Below are positions 10,373-19,233 of a stretch of DNA of 64,000 bases, piece after piece (position 1 is the stretch's first letter; the number at the start of each line of letters is the position of its first letter). The notes below the pieces were generated by a model that was not told the DNA's origin, ran no database searches, and saw nothing but the letters and a program-made list of their open reading frames with translations. This DNA comes from Candidatus Colwellia aromaticivorans (GTDB lineage Bacteria > Pseudomonadota > Gammaproteobacteria > Enterobacterales > Alteromonadaceae): the NCBI RefSeq assembly GCF_003333305.1, contig NZ_QOLD01000066.1:29948-93947 (forward strand). The letters are read 5' to 3'. Both the position numbers and the translations under genes were made by a program.

Positions 10373-11244
10373 TGTCTGTATTAATTAATAAAGATACTAA
10401 AGTTATCTGTCAAGGTTTCACTGGTGGTCAAGGTACTTTCCACTCAGAGCAAGCTATTGATTACGGTACACAAATGGTTGGCGGCGTAAGCCCAGGTAAA
10501 GGCGGTCAAACGCACCTTGGTTTACCAGTATTCAACACAGTACGTGATGCAGTAGAAGCAACTGGCGCAACAGCAACAGTTATCTACGTTCCAGCTCCGT
10601 TCTGTAAAGATGCTATTTTAGAAGCTATTGATGCAGGCATCACGCTTATCGTTACTATTACTGAAGGTATTCCAACTTTAGATATGGTTGACGTTAAAGC
10701 TAAGCTTACTCAAACTGGCGTTCGTATGATCGGTCCTAACTGTCCAGGTGTTATTACTCCTGGCGAAACTAAGATTGGTATCATGCCTGGTCACATTCAT
10801 TTACCAGGTAAAGTTGGTATTGTTTCACGTTCTGGTACGCTTACGTACGAAGCCGTAAAACAAACAACTGATGCTGGTTTCGGCCAATCTACTTGTGTAG
10901 GTATTGGTGGCGACCCTATCCCTGGTACTAACTTCATCGACGTATTGGAAATGTTCCAAAACGATCCACAAACTGAAGCAATCGTAATGATTGGTGAAAT
11001 TGGTGGTACTGCTGAAGAAGAAGCTGCGGAATATATCAAAGCTAACGTTACTAAACCTGTAGTATCTTACATTGCTGGTGTTACTGCACCAGAAGGTAAG
11101 CGTATGGGTCACGCTGGCGCGATTATCGCCGGTGGTAAAGGTACAGCTGATGAGAAATTTGCAGCACTAGAAGCGGCCGGTGTTAAAACTGTTCGTTCTT
11201 TAGCTGAAATTGGCTCTGCACTTAAAGAGAAAACAGGTTGGTAA
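10372..11244 (+). CDS. sucD: Succinyl-CoA synthetase alpha subunit
   Basis: Alpha subunit of succinyl-CoA ligase; it binds CoA and carries the phosphohistidine. The 290-residue product begins [20 protein letters not shown], and the active-site His lies in [14 protein letters not shown] near residue 246. Its ATG overlaps the sucC stop by one base, so the subunits are coupled for stoichiometric production. Last gene of the TCA block, followed by a strong intrinsic terminator. Confidence 0.98.
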   Translation: MSVLINKDTKVICQGFTGGQGTFHSEQAIDYGTQMVGGVSPGKGGQTHLGLPVFNTVRDAVEATGATATVIYVPAPFCKDAILEAIDAGITLIVTITEGIPTLDMVDVKAKLTQTGVRMIGPNCPGVITPGETKIGIMPGHIHLPGKVGIVSRSGTLTYEAVKQTTDAGFGQSTCVGIGGDPIPGTNFIDVLEMFQNDPQTEAIVMIGEIGGTAEEEAAEYIKANVTKPVVSYIAGVTAPEGKRMGHAGAIIAGGKGTADEKFAALEAAGVKTVRSLAEIGSALKEKTGW

Positions 11245-11275
11245 TCAGCTTTTGATTGCAAACTGAATTCTTATT

Positions 11276-11304
11276 AAAAACCCGCTATCTAGCGGGTTTT
11301 TTTA
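11276..11304 (+). terminator. Intrinsic terminator after sucD
   Basis: Stem AAAACCCGCT / AGCGGGTTTT with loop ATCT, flanked by A and T runs, so it can act in both directions: it ends the sdh-suc transcript and the opposing TIR-like gene. Confidence 0.9.
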
Positions 11305-11317
11305 TATTAAACATTTT

Positions 11318-12193
11318 CTAGAGCTTTTTAATCTGCGGGTTAAATCCGCCAAACTGCTGTGGAACTTGTTGATATTGTTGTCTTGCATTTTCTTCTTCTT
11401 TAATTATGGTATCAAGCCTTTGTTCATTCTCTAATAAACACTCTAGACCACTATTTGTAATTGTGAAGCCATAAGCAGTATTCCCGTTATAGTCTTCAGT
11501 GATCATTCTACTTACATATCCAATTCGGGTTAACTTTATCAAGGATATTTGAAGTTGGGCTTCTGAGAATGGTAGACCTTTTTGTTCTATATCCCAAAAA
11601 AACATGCCGTCTACAGTTGTCGTATGAGTAGAAAGTAGCTCAGATAGTAACCGAAGAGAATTGTCATTTATCGAATATTCGCTTTTAGCTATTTTAGGCG
11701 TCATGACTTTATCTATTGCGGCACTCTTATTAAATCGTCCCTGATGACTCATTTGAGTAGTTATCTTTATACAAGCGGCATTCACAGCACAATCTAAGTT
11801 TGTATCACTTCTTTCTGAATCAAAATCTAACGTATTAATTCCCGCTAAATCTGAAGCGATGTATAGTTCTTTATTTCTTGGTTTGAGTATGAAGCAACGT
11901 TCCTTTCCAAGCGAGCCAATGAATAGGCCTAATTCAAAAAGAACATTATCTCTTACTGTTTGATGATTATTTCCTCGGATATTAGTTACGTCATCAGGAG
12001 AGAAAACAAATAGAGCAAAATCAACATTAGTAGCTTTAGCCATTAAAGAACTCAGTGCATCGCTGCCTGCCTTATCAAAAACATTTGGCCAGACAGAAAC
12101 TTCAGCAGTATGATCTAACGCTACATTACATGCGTTTGCTATATTTAAGCTATCGCTTGAAGATCCTATAAAAATTCTAGGTTTATTAGTCAT
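11318..12193 (-). CDS. TIR-like (PF10137-type) protein with C-terminal helix-turn-helix region
   Basis: 291 residues. Residues 5 to about 125 match the TIR-like nucleotide-binding domain of CAP12/Pycsar-type effectors: RIFIGSSSDSL at the start, the DFALFVFSPDD strand, then RDNVLFELGLFIGSLGKERC, in which Glu87 occupies the predicted NADase position. Residues about 170-260 resemble a winged helix (LISLIKLTRIGYVSRM-like pattern ending in GFTITNSGLECL). Family knowledge: such domains degrade NAD+ in anti-phage and related systems when activated. No cyclase, SAVED, STING or Argonaute partner gene lies nearby, so the trigger is unknown. Fusion to a winged-helix-like domain could also mean a regulatory role. 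Flanked by a terminator and a repeat cluster. Confidence 0.75.
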   Translation of the reverse strand: MTNKPRIFIGSSSDSLNIANACNVALDHTAEVSVWPNVFDKAGSDALSSLMAKATNVDFALFVFSPDDVTNIRGNNHQTVRDNVLFELGLFIGSLGKERCFILKPRNKELYIASDLAGINTLDFDSERSDTNLDCAVNAACIKITTQMSHQGRFNKSAAIDKVMTPKIAKSEYSINDNSLRLLSELLSTHTTTVDGMFFWDIEQKGLPFSEAQLQISLIKLTRIGYVSRMITEDYNGNTAYGFTITNSGLECLLENEQRLDTIIKEEENARQQYQQVPQQFGGFNPQIKKL

Positions 12194-12267
12194 TTTTAAT
12201 TTTACTCATTGTTTAAGCTTTCCTATATATATTTTACAACTTATTGTTATCAATTACATAATTAAAA

Positions 12268-12485
12268 GTCGCGGTGGCGACGACACCCAAAGAGAGACTG
12301 CCTCCGGCCTCCCTTTGGAATCCCTCGGAGCTGCTAATCAAGTGTCACCCTCCATGAAAAGCAATATCTTCGACGTAACAGCGCTGAACGGGCATCCATG
12401 CCCTACATCGCTTTGTTCATCATCCATGATGAACATACGTGAATATTGCTTTTCATTCCGGCACTTGATTCAAGCAGACTTGGTA
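12268..12485 (+). repeat. Structured repeat, type E, copy 1
   Basis: Non-coding element with nested pairing. The 5' arm begins GTCGCGGTGGCGAC, itself a palindrome. The branched part has outer arms AATCAAGTG (12336-12344) / CACTTGATT (12462-12470), then ATGAAAAGCAATAT (12354-12367) / its complement (12443-12456). Inside are two hairpins: GGGCAT-CC-ATGCCC (12390-12403) and GTTCATCAT-CC-ATGATGAAC (12415-12434). Copy 2 at 13199 keeps the layout but changes stem sequences. No gene is supported here. Confidence 0.75.
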
Positions 12486-12510
12486 TTTGTGGATAGGGGA
12501 GGTGTTTACT

Positions 12511-12592
12511 TCCGTCATTACCGAAGTTTCTGATCGGGAATTCAGTTTATTTAAAGCTGGATCCTCGATTAAGACACCACGAGGATGACAGG
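12511..12592 (+). repeat. Dispersed cloverleaf repeat, deleted copy
   Basis: Matches the first hairpin (arms ATTACCGA / TCGGGAAT, loop AGTTTCTGA, 12517-12541) and the outer stem (ATCCTCG / CGAGGAT) of the element at 46694-46821, but lacks the two inner hairpins, as if they had been precisely excised. Confidence 0.65.
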
Positions 12593-12599
12593 TGTTAAT

Positions 12600-12893
12600 T
12601 TACCTAACTACGCCAAACACTCCAATTCCCATCTCAGCAATGAAATGACCAACTAGCAATGGCAAACCTCGACCCGAGACAGGACGTCGAGGGCTGCCGT
12701 TGTTCAGGGATGATAAATCGGCAGGTTTCGTGGTTTGTGCTAGTTGGTTATTGAATGTTCTGCTGAGTTGGGGCTCCGTGGGGTTCCAAGGGGACGCCGG
12801 AGGCAGTGTCCCTTTGGGTGCTGTCGTCACCACGACACCAAGCAGAAGGTCAAACTCCAAGCATTTGCTGTTGAATATATTACAGTGAACGCA
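12600..12893 (+). repeat. Structured repeat, type B, copy 1
   Basis: Homologous to 13497-13786, starting with a shared CCAATTCCCATCTCAG. Pairings include ACCAACTAGCA (12648-12658) with TGCTAGTTGGT (12738-12748), and CTGCCG (12694-12699) with CGGCAG (12719-12724). Its end carries the reverse-oriented version of the type E arm. Confidence 0.65.
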
Positions 12894-13100
12894 AGGACGT
12901 CGAGGGCTGCCGTTGTTCAGGGATGATAAATCGGCAGGGTTCGTGGCTTGCGCTAGTTGGTTATTGAATGTTCTGCTGAGTTGGGGCTCCGAGGGTTTCC
13001 AAAGGGAGGCCGGAGGCAGTCTCCCTTTGGGTGCTGTCGCCACCGCGACGCAAAGCCGAAAATCACACTGCAAGCGCATGTTGTTGTATTCCGAAACTAA
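12894..13100 (+). repeat. Structured repeat, type B, copy 2 (tandem, 213-bp period)
   Basis: Direct repeat of 12681-12887 at a spacing of 213 bp, beginning AGGACGTCGAGGGCTGCCG. Its last 63 nt (12987-13049) are an inverted copy of the arm at 12268-12330 with about 59 of 63 positions matching. Confidence 0.7.
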
Positions 13101-13198
13101 CCAATAACATGCTTGACGGTACGTTGCCCCTTGTATATATCAGGAGGTCAGATCTATTGATTTGACATAAACGAGGTTAGAGTCAGTTAATATATATT

Positions 13199-13420
13199 GT
13201 CGCGGTGGCGACGACACCCAAAGGGGGCTTAACGCCGAGCCCCCTTTGGAATCCCCCGACGCTGCGATCCAAACGTGATCTTGCATTCACTCAAGTGTTT
13301 TCGACGTAACAGCGTTGAACGGGCATCCATGCCCTACATCGCTTTGACTGGCATCCATGCCAGTAATACGTGATCACTTTCGTTCATTCCAGCGTTTGGA
13401 GACGCAGACTTAGAGTGTGT
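13199..13420 (+). repeat. Structured repeat, type E, copy 2
   Basis: Same order as copy 1. The arm stem is a perfect CCAAAGGGGGCT (13218-13229) / AGCCCCCTTTGG (13238-13249). Outer arms are TCCAAACG (13268-13275) / CGTTTGGA (13393-13400), unlike the AATCAAGTG pair in copy 1. The first inner hairpin GGGCAT-CC-ATGCCC is conserved; the second is ACTGGCAT-CC-ATGCCAGT (13347-13364), differing from copy 1 but still fully paired. Confidence 0.75.
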
Positions 13421-13496
13421 TGATCGAGTGGGGAAACTAAGTGCTTTTTAGTTTGTTATTATTAAAAAACCATTCTGTTAATACTTAACATATAAC

Positions 13497-13830
13497 CGTA
13501 CCAAATACTCCAATTCCCATCTCAGTGAATGAATCACCATTTTGTAAAGTGTCAGTCAAGCTGAGCCATGGATGGCGAAGACTGCCGCTTTTCATGGACG
13601 AATATCGGCAGGTATTGACTGTAAACTCAAAAGGGTTATTCATGTTTTCACTGAGTGGGCGCCGCAGGGGTTCCAAGGGGAGGCGCGGCGGTACGTCGCC
13701 CCTTGGGTGCTGTCGCCACCGCGACGCCAAACAGGAAATCAAACTCCAAAAGTTTGCTGTTGAATAAACTGCAGTGAACGCAAGTACGTCGCCCATTGGG
13801 TGTCGTCGCCACCGCGACACCAAGCAGAGA
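13497..13830 (+). repeat. Structured repeat, type B, copy 3 with a partial extra arm
   Basis: Shares CCAATTCCCATCTCAG with 12624 onward. Pairings are CAGTCAA (13553-13559) / TTGACTG (13615-13621), which replace the ACCAACTAGCA pair of copy 1, and the conserved CTGCCG (13582) / CGGCAG (13606). The arm-like sequence at about 13660-13722 is repeated in part at 13785-13825. Confidence 0.65.
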
Positions 13831-13955
13831 ATCTGATCCCTAGTGTGAGTTGATAAAAATAAAATCACAACAATCATATTACTGTCATCTTTTAGTAAAA
13901 AAATTGTCACATAAATTATTTACATTAAAGTGAACCATTGATGAGAGAAATGATT

Positions 13956-14126
13956 ATGCAAAACAACGACTGGCAAGATTTCGACTTTAAAGAATTTGAA
14001 GAAGAAAGTGAAAAAAATAAAAGTAAAAAGCAAAACAAGCGTAAATGGCGTGAAATAGAAAAGTTTAAAGACAGCCAAAGAGAGAGAAAAGTCATGGATG
14101 TTAATGATCATTATTACTCAATGTAA
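13956..14126 (+). CDS. DUF3545 family small protein
   Basis: A 56-residue, highly charged protein with an acidic N-terminus (WQDFDFKEFEEESE) and a basic middle that contains RKWREIEKFKDSQRERK. That basic segment is the signature of the gammaproteobacterial DUF3545 family of unknown function. Start chosen at ATG 13956 because GAGAGA lies about 7 nt upstream; ATGs at 13941 and 13950 are alternatives. It stands between the repeat cluster and an EF-hand gene. Confidence 0.7.
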   Translation: MQNNDWQDFDFKEFEEESEKNKSKKQNKRKWREIEKFKDSQRERKVMDVNDHYYSM

Positions 14127-14212
14127 CCGAATTTAAAGGGCGTTAGGAGGATATGCATTGGTTGAAAAAAAGTGTTTTTTACCCATTTTTTATAATTTAC
14201 AGGAGCGTAATA

Positions 14213-14704
14213 ATGAAAAACCTATTTAAGAGCATTCCCTTAGTTTTAGTTTTTTGTATGAGTGTTACCTCAGTCTTATCAATATTATCTGAACTTCCTT
14301 CAAGTGATCCCATTCCTTTTGCTAACTATGATCGAGATGGTAACGGCTTGATCAGTAGGCAAGAGTTTATTCAGGTGAAAAATGAGCGTATTGCAGCAAT
14401 AGTAGCTCAAGGTCTTTCTATGAGTGATATTGGTAATTCACTGTCGTTTGTTGCAATAGATGAAGATCGAAACGGACAGTTGTCGGAGAACGAATTAGTC
14501 TCGGGTCAACAAACACAAATACAAAATCGCCGTGGTACTCGAGGCGGACCTTCTAATGTGGGACAGGCTCGTGGAAAGGGAGCTAATATGGGAAAATATA
14601 GCAATATGGCTAATTTCTCTGAATTTGACATGAATGGTGATGTTGTCATTTTAGCGGAAGAGTTTTATGAGGCTAAGGCAGAAAAAATAACTGAGCGTGT
14701 TTAG
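14213..14704 (+). pseudogene. EF-hand calcium-binding protein, 5' part of an apparently split gene
   Basis: 163-residue product with an N-terminal signal peptide (MKNLFKSIPLVLVFCMSV), so probably periplasmic. Two good EF-hand loops occur, DRDGNGLISRQEF and DEDRNGQLSENEL, plus a weaker DMNGDVVILAEEF near residue 142. Start at ATG 14213 follows AGGAG; an upstream ATG at 14153 is less likely. About 390 bp downstream, 15089-15193 encodes another EF-hand loop, DINGDADVSSKEF, and a plausible C-terminus in the same direction. The original gene probably had both parts and was interrupted by repeat DNA, though the truncated protein may still fold. Confidence 0.65.
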
Positions 14705-15088
14705 TAGGGCTACCCAATGCGAAATATTGTTAATCCTTCACCTTCGCCGACATATAGCCAAGCCAACTCAATATGCAGGATCCAGAAACGTCTTTAGGCA
14801 CAGGTTCATAGTTCCAGACTGAACCTAAGTACCTACATCCATGCACGCAAGGCATTGATTGAAGAGAATGGTTACTCCCTTGTGAAATCAATAACGTCGC
14901 TTAAACTTTTCTAAACCAGCCCTGTGGGGATGTTTAAGCAAAACATGCCCATCGTTACATCTGTTTTTAAGGACGCTACATGGATGGTGTTATTAGAGAA
15001 TGCAGGAGCACATTCTCCTGAATTACCATTAATAAAAAAATGCGCCTTGATAATGATTCGCTCAGGCGTCCTTAAACTCGCATCTTGA
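14705..15088. repeat. Repeat DNA separating the two EF-hand fragments
   Basis: Contains a hairpin AGGTTCA (14802-14808) / TGAACCT (14820-14826) with the loop TAGTTCCAGAC, the same loop as in the dispersed cloverleaf repeat. It also has a palindromic unit at 14848-14893 similar to 23908-23955, and a 109-bp segment (14967-15075) bounded by inverted TTAAGGACGC / GCGTCCTTAA. No credible gene. Confidence 0.6.
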
Positions 15089-15193
15089 AGTGGTTTGGGT
15101 ATAGATATAAATGGTGATGCAGATGTATCTTCAAAGGAGTTTGCTGAACATCAAATAAATCACCGACAAAAAATGATTAAAAATAAAGTTTGA
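15089..15193 (+). pseudogene. Detached C-terminal EF-hand fragment
   Basis: An open frame without a start codon reads SGLGIDINGDADVSSKEF, followed by a His/Lys-rich tail ending at TGA 15191-15193. The DINGDADVSSKEF loop is a canonical EF-hand. It fits as the missing last hand of the gene at 14213-14704. Confidence 0.6.
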
Positions 15194-15329
15194 TTAAAGA
15201 GGGAGTAATACCAATTTCGAACAAAATTTAACCACGAAAGATCAACAGACCCAACTTTTTTAATAAATAATTACTTTATAATAAGGCTGAATATCCTAGT
15301 TGAATACTCAGCCTAAAAATTACTACTGG

Positions 15330-17171
15330 TTAAGATATCTTTTCAATAGCCGTTTCAAAGTCATCACACATCTGTGATAAAGATACATCGTTGTCTGCTA
15401 AGATATTCTTGCCATCAACTACCTTAATTTTTGCGTTAAGATCTGCCATGGGAGTTCCTGGTCTCTGTAGTAGGTGTTCCATTTTAATAATCTCTTGAGC
15501 CCAAGCTTCATCAACCGATAAATTACAGATATCAGCCAAATATTTTGCATTAAAACTTTCTCCTGTTAAAGATCTGATACTGTCATCATGGCTGATACTA
15601 TTACCAGGATTCCAATAATGTTTGCTTAATAGTGGCCCTATTTTTGGATTGTCAGATAAATAACCAAACTTATCAATAAAGTAGGCGCGGGTTTGATATA
15701 CCGCCATGTTGGCCAATAAATAACCTTGATATGAACAGGCTGATTCATCTGATAATAAATGAGGTATTGCTAATAGTGGCCGCGGGCTGCAAGCTAATCC
15801 CAATATTTTTTGCTCAGTTTTTCGGGCAAGTTGGGTGATTTTTTCAGCGATTAAGTCTTCATCGCTCATTTCATAGAGTGCCCGTTCAAAATAAGGAACT
15901 ACCAAAATACTGCGCTCTCCATAGGCAAAGAACGGTTGTTTTGTTTCAATAAGGGCCTTAATTACTTTATTGGGAACGGCTTGACCGTCTTTGTCTTTAG
16001 CATATTTTTTCAGCCAATCGGCATCGCCTAATAAACTGTCACAGAACATCGATTGTGTTTCGGCATATGCCATTGAGCTAGGAGCAAACTCTTGAGAAAA
16101 ACAAGGGGCGTTTTGAGTGACATTAGAAAAATGTGCAGCATGACCGCCTTCATGAAATAAGGTATTTATACCACTATAACCACTGCCTACCTGACTCGGT
16201 AGGGCGTTACTGGTAAAGTTAACTTTGGCAGGAACCCATTTCCCATTGTCGCTATATGATGGAATAGGACCGTGGCAAAAGCCATTTTGATACTTGCCTT
16301 TTCTATCAAGTAAATCAAGCGTTAGCTCAGCGCCAGCATAATCTATATTCAATCTACCAAAAGACTCTACCCAGGCTCTTAGCGATCGAGAAAATGGCAT
16401 GTAGGGATCTAGGGCACGGGTTGCATCTCCAGCAAAACTAAAATAGAAATTATGCGCTTTTATGGCATCTGCTCCTTTGTCAGTTTCTAATTTTTTAATG
16501 CTTTTGATATTTGTTTCTCGTGTTTGCTTTTCAAAGTCATCTAATATGGTAAATAATTCAGTTGTGGTCATGTGCTCAGTTTTTACAACGGAATAATCAA
16601 AAAAATTTTCATAGCCTAAGGCTCTTGCAAACTGATTACGCAATTTAACTAAGGCAATAAAACCGTTATTGAGTACCCATTGTTCTAGATCAAGAAATGC
16701 TTGGTGTGAACTTGCTCTTACTTTTTCATTATCACTCGCTCTCAGGTTAGCTGCCAGAGCAGGTGAACTGGCTTCAATTTTAACGCCATTTTCATCAATG
16801 AAGGTCATTAAATGATTTTTCTTTTTCTCGAATAAGATAGCTTCTGCGTTTATTAATTCAGCTTTTAGTTTTTGCTCTACCTCAGACTCCAATGCATTTG
16901 ACTCAAATAATGCTAGCCAACCTTTTAAACCATGTTGAACACCCAAACTCTCAGCTTGATTATTGCCTGACAATTCATTTAAATAAGTCTTTATTTCGCC
17001 TATACGAGATGCGTTTGAAATGAAATCAGTCCAACGTTTTTCTGAGGCGGTAAAATTATCAGTTTGGTCGCTAGTCGCCATATAAGTTGACCAGAAAAGA
17101 TCTTCTTTTTCACGATGCACAGCTAAATATTCACTGTTTAATAAATCAAAATATTGTTTTGCAGTTTGCAT
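15330..17171 (-). CDS. M3 family oligoendopeptidase (PepF/thimet type)
   Basis: Zinc metallopeptidase that cleaves short peptides, probably in the cytoplasm since no signal peptide is seen. The 613-residue protein has the active-site motif HEGGHAAHF at about residues 339-347, with the following conserved GGHA zinc-site pattern of family M3. Divergently transcribed from the oligopeptide ABC transporter, so it may digest imported peptides. M3 families include PepF, OpdA and Dcp; length and sequence best fit a PepF-like branch. Confidence 0.88.
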   Translation of the reverse strand: MQTAKQYFDLLNSEYLAVHREKEDLFWSTYMATSDQTDNFTASEKRWTDFISNASRIGEIKTYLNELSGNNQAESLGVQHGLKGWLALFESNALESEVEQKLKAELINAEAILFEKKKNHLMTFIDENGVKIEASSPALAANLRASDNEKVRASSHQAFLDLEQWVLNNGFIALVKLRNQFARALGYENFFDYSVVKTEHMTTTELFTILDDFEKQTRETNIKSIKKLETDKGADAIKAHNFYFSFAGDATRALDPYMPFSRSLRAWVESFGRLNIDYAGAELTLDLLDRKGKYQNGFCHGPIPSYSDNGKWVPAKVNFTSNALPSQVGSGYSGINTLFHEGGHAAHFSNVTQNAPCFSQEFAPSSMAYAETQSMFCDSLLGDADWLKKYAKDKDGQAVPNKVIKALIETKQPFFAYGERSILVVPYFERALYEMSDEDLIAEKITQLARKTEQKILGLACSPRPLLAIPHLLSDESACSYQGYLLANMAVYQTRAYFIDKFGYLSDNPKIGPLLSKHYWNPGNSISHDDSIRSLTGESFNAKYLADICNLSVDEAWAQEIIKMEHLLQRPGTPMADLNAKIKVVDGKNILADNDVSLSQMCDDFETAIEKIS

Positions 17172-17391
17172 TAATTATCCTTTTAAATCATTATACTGTG
17201 TTGAACAAAGCGTGGGCTGTTATTATTTTTATGCTATTTAGAATACAACAGAACACAGAGTAAATGCTTATAAAAATTGATTGTTTTTTATTGAAGTTTG
17301 TATTTAGTCAATTTTAATGTAGTCTTTTGAACCTCACGACGTTGATTATTTTGTTGCCTGCTAAGAACAAAAAATAAGAACAAATAAGTAT

Positions 17392-19233
17392 ATGGTGAAT
17401 GTTTTGCTTCAAAATTTAAAATGGTTGAATGTGTTATTGCTTGCAGTCTCCGCGTCCCTAGTAGGCTGTAATGCTGCAATAGATATCGATAAAGCGTTAG
17501 AAGGTCATTTAAAAGGCCCAGCAAAGATATATCGTCATTCCCTTGCTGGTGCGCCGAGTAGTCTAGATCCTGTCAATGCCGCAACAGTCTATGCAAATAA
17601 TATTGTGGTAAATATTTATGACACCTTATATCGATATAAATACCTTGCTCGTCCTTATGAAATAGTTCCTAACCTTGCTGTAGCCATGCCTGAAGTATCA
17701 GATGATGGCTTGATATATACCATTAAAATTAAAAAAGGTGTCTTTTATGCTGACGACCCCGCTTTCCCAAGTGGAAAAGGTCGAGAAGTTATCGCAGAAG
17801 ATCTTATTTATTCCATTAAACGACATTTTGATGTTACTAATCGCTCTCAAGGATCTTGGCTTTGGGATGGTAAAATTGTAGGTATTAAAGAATGGAAAGA
17901 TGTTGGCTCGCACTATAGTCAAACGATAGAGGGTCTAAAAGCATTAGATTCACACACTATTCAAATTACTTTATTAGCACCTTATCCGCAGCTAATACAT
18001 ACTTTTGCTCAGGGATTTTCAGCAATAGTGCCACATGAAGCGATTGACCATTACGGCCGTGAATTCTCGGTGCATCCGGTTGGTTCCGGTCCCTTTAAAA
18101 TGCTTCGCTACGAATCATCAAATTATGCGTTGATGATTCGAAATATCAAATATCGACAAGAGCCGATCGATCTCGAATTTGAAGGTTATGATCCTAAGCT
18201 ACATAAACAATATGGTATTGATAAAATTTCGGGTAAATCCCCGCCATTAGTTGATGCACTCAAGATAGATTTCATCAAAGAAACCGCTTCCCGATGGGCT
18301 TCATTTAACAAAGCTAATGAAATAAATTTTACCGGTGTACCGGTAGAGCAAGTGGATCAAATCCTTAGCCAGAAAAGACCTAAGATCATCTTAACGCCAG
18401 AAATGGATGAAAAATATCATATGTCTCATAACATTGAAGCCGGCTTTGTGCATACTGATTTTAATATGCGTGACCCTTTGATCGGATATAACGATGACCC
18501 TGTTAGAGACAAACGCAACAAATTACTTAGGTGTGCTATACGCTCAGCATTTAACTGGCAAGAAAGAAATGATGTATTCTATTCAGGTATAGGCATCATT
18601 TACCCAGGCATTATTCCACCTGTTGTTCCAGAATTTGACCCACAGCTTTCCAATAGTTCTACATTGCGTAATGTAGATGAGGCAAAGCGCCTGATGTTAG
18701 AAGGGGGTTGGACATCGGATAATGTGCCGACTCTGGTCTATGGAGGCGTAGCATCTGTGGGCACTAGGCAAATGTATGAACAATTTAGGGGATGGATGAA
18801 AGATATTGGTTTCCCAGAGGAAAAAGTTTCTTTTGATTCGTATGCCAGTTTTGGCGATTTTAATAAAAGTGTTAAGGAAGCGAAAATCATGATCATTGGC
18901 ATGGGATGGGGACTTGATTATCCTGATGCTCAAAACACGCTACAATTATTCTATGGTCCTTATGGTTCCCCAGGCTCTAATAATTCCAATTATAATAACC
19001 TTGAATATAATCGATTATACGAACAGACATCTGTCATGCAACCCTCATCAGAACGCACAACACTCTATCGGGAAATGAATAATATGGTCATCGATGAATG
19101 TGTCAGTATGACGGGCATTTCTCGTGATCGAATATTGTTATGGCACAAAAATGTTGTTTCTTATGCGGATATACAAATAGTGGGAGGCTTCCATCTAAAG
19201 TTTGTTGATATGCTAGATGAGGAGGATAAATAA
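17392..19233 (+). CDS. Peptide ABC transporter substrate-binding lipoprotein (family 5)
   Basis: Periplasmic binding protein for oligopeptides or dipeptides. The 613-residue product has a lipoprotein signal with lipobox LVGC (Cys26), so it should be anchored to a membrane. The SBP family 5 signature is visible from about residue 50 (SLAGAPSSLDPVNAA) through AEDLIYSIKRHFD and HPVGSGPFKM. It begins a five-gene unit with two permeases and two ATPases; the downstream permease gene overlaps by one base. Confidence 0.9.
   Translation: MVNVLLQNLKWLNVLLLAVSASLVGCNAAIDIDKALEGHLKGPAKIYRHSLAGAPSSLDPVNAATVYANNIVVNIYDTLYRYKYLARPYEIVPNLAVAMPEVSDDGLIYTIKIKKGVFYADDPAFPSGKGREVIAEDLIYSIKRHFDVTNRSQGSWLWDGKIVGIKEWKDVGSHYSQTIEGLKALDSHTIQITLLAPYPQLIHTFAQGFSAIVPHEAIDHYGREFSVHPVGSGPFKMLRYESSNYALMIRNIKYRQEPIDLEFEGYDPKLHKQYGIDKISGKSPPLVDALKIDFIKETASRWASFNKANEINFTGVPVEQVDQILSQKRPKIILTPEMDEKYHMSHNIEAGFVHTDFNMRDPLIGYNDDPVRDKRNKLLRCAIRSAFNWQERNDVFYSGIGIIYPGIIPPVVPEFDPQLSNSSTLRNVDEAKRLMLEGGWTSDNVPTLVYGGVASVGTRQMYEQFRGWMKDIGFPEEKVSFDSYASFGDFNKSVKEAKIMIIGMGWGLDYPDAQNTLQLFYGPYGSPGSNNSNYNNLEYNRLYEQTSVMQPSSERTTLYREMNNMVIDECVSMTGISRDRILLWHKNVVSYADIQIVGGFHLKFVDMLDEEDK

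Noticed and set aside
10825..11112. Minus-strand frames inside sucD
   Set aside because: Antisense shadows of a strongly conserved coding sequence.
12681..13100. CRISPR-like direct repetition
   Set aside because: The 213-bp period has no short repeat/unique spacer alternation, and no cas genes are present.
12600..13107. Several open frames of 60-160 codons on both strands in the repeat cluster
   Set aside because: They arise from tandem and inverted repeats, are mutually overlapping, show no protein-like features, and are explained by base-paired structure.
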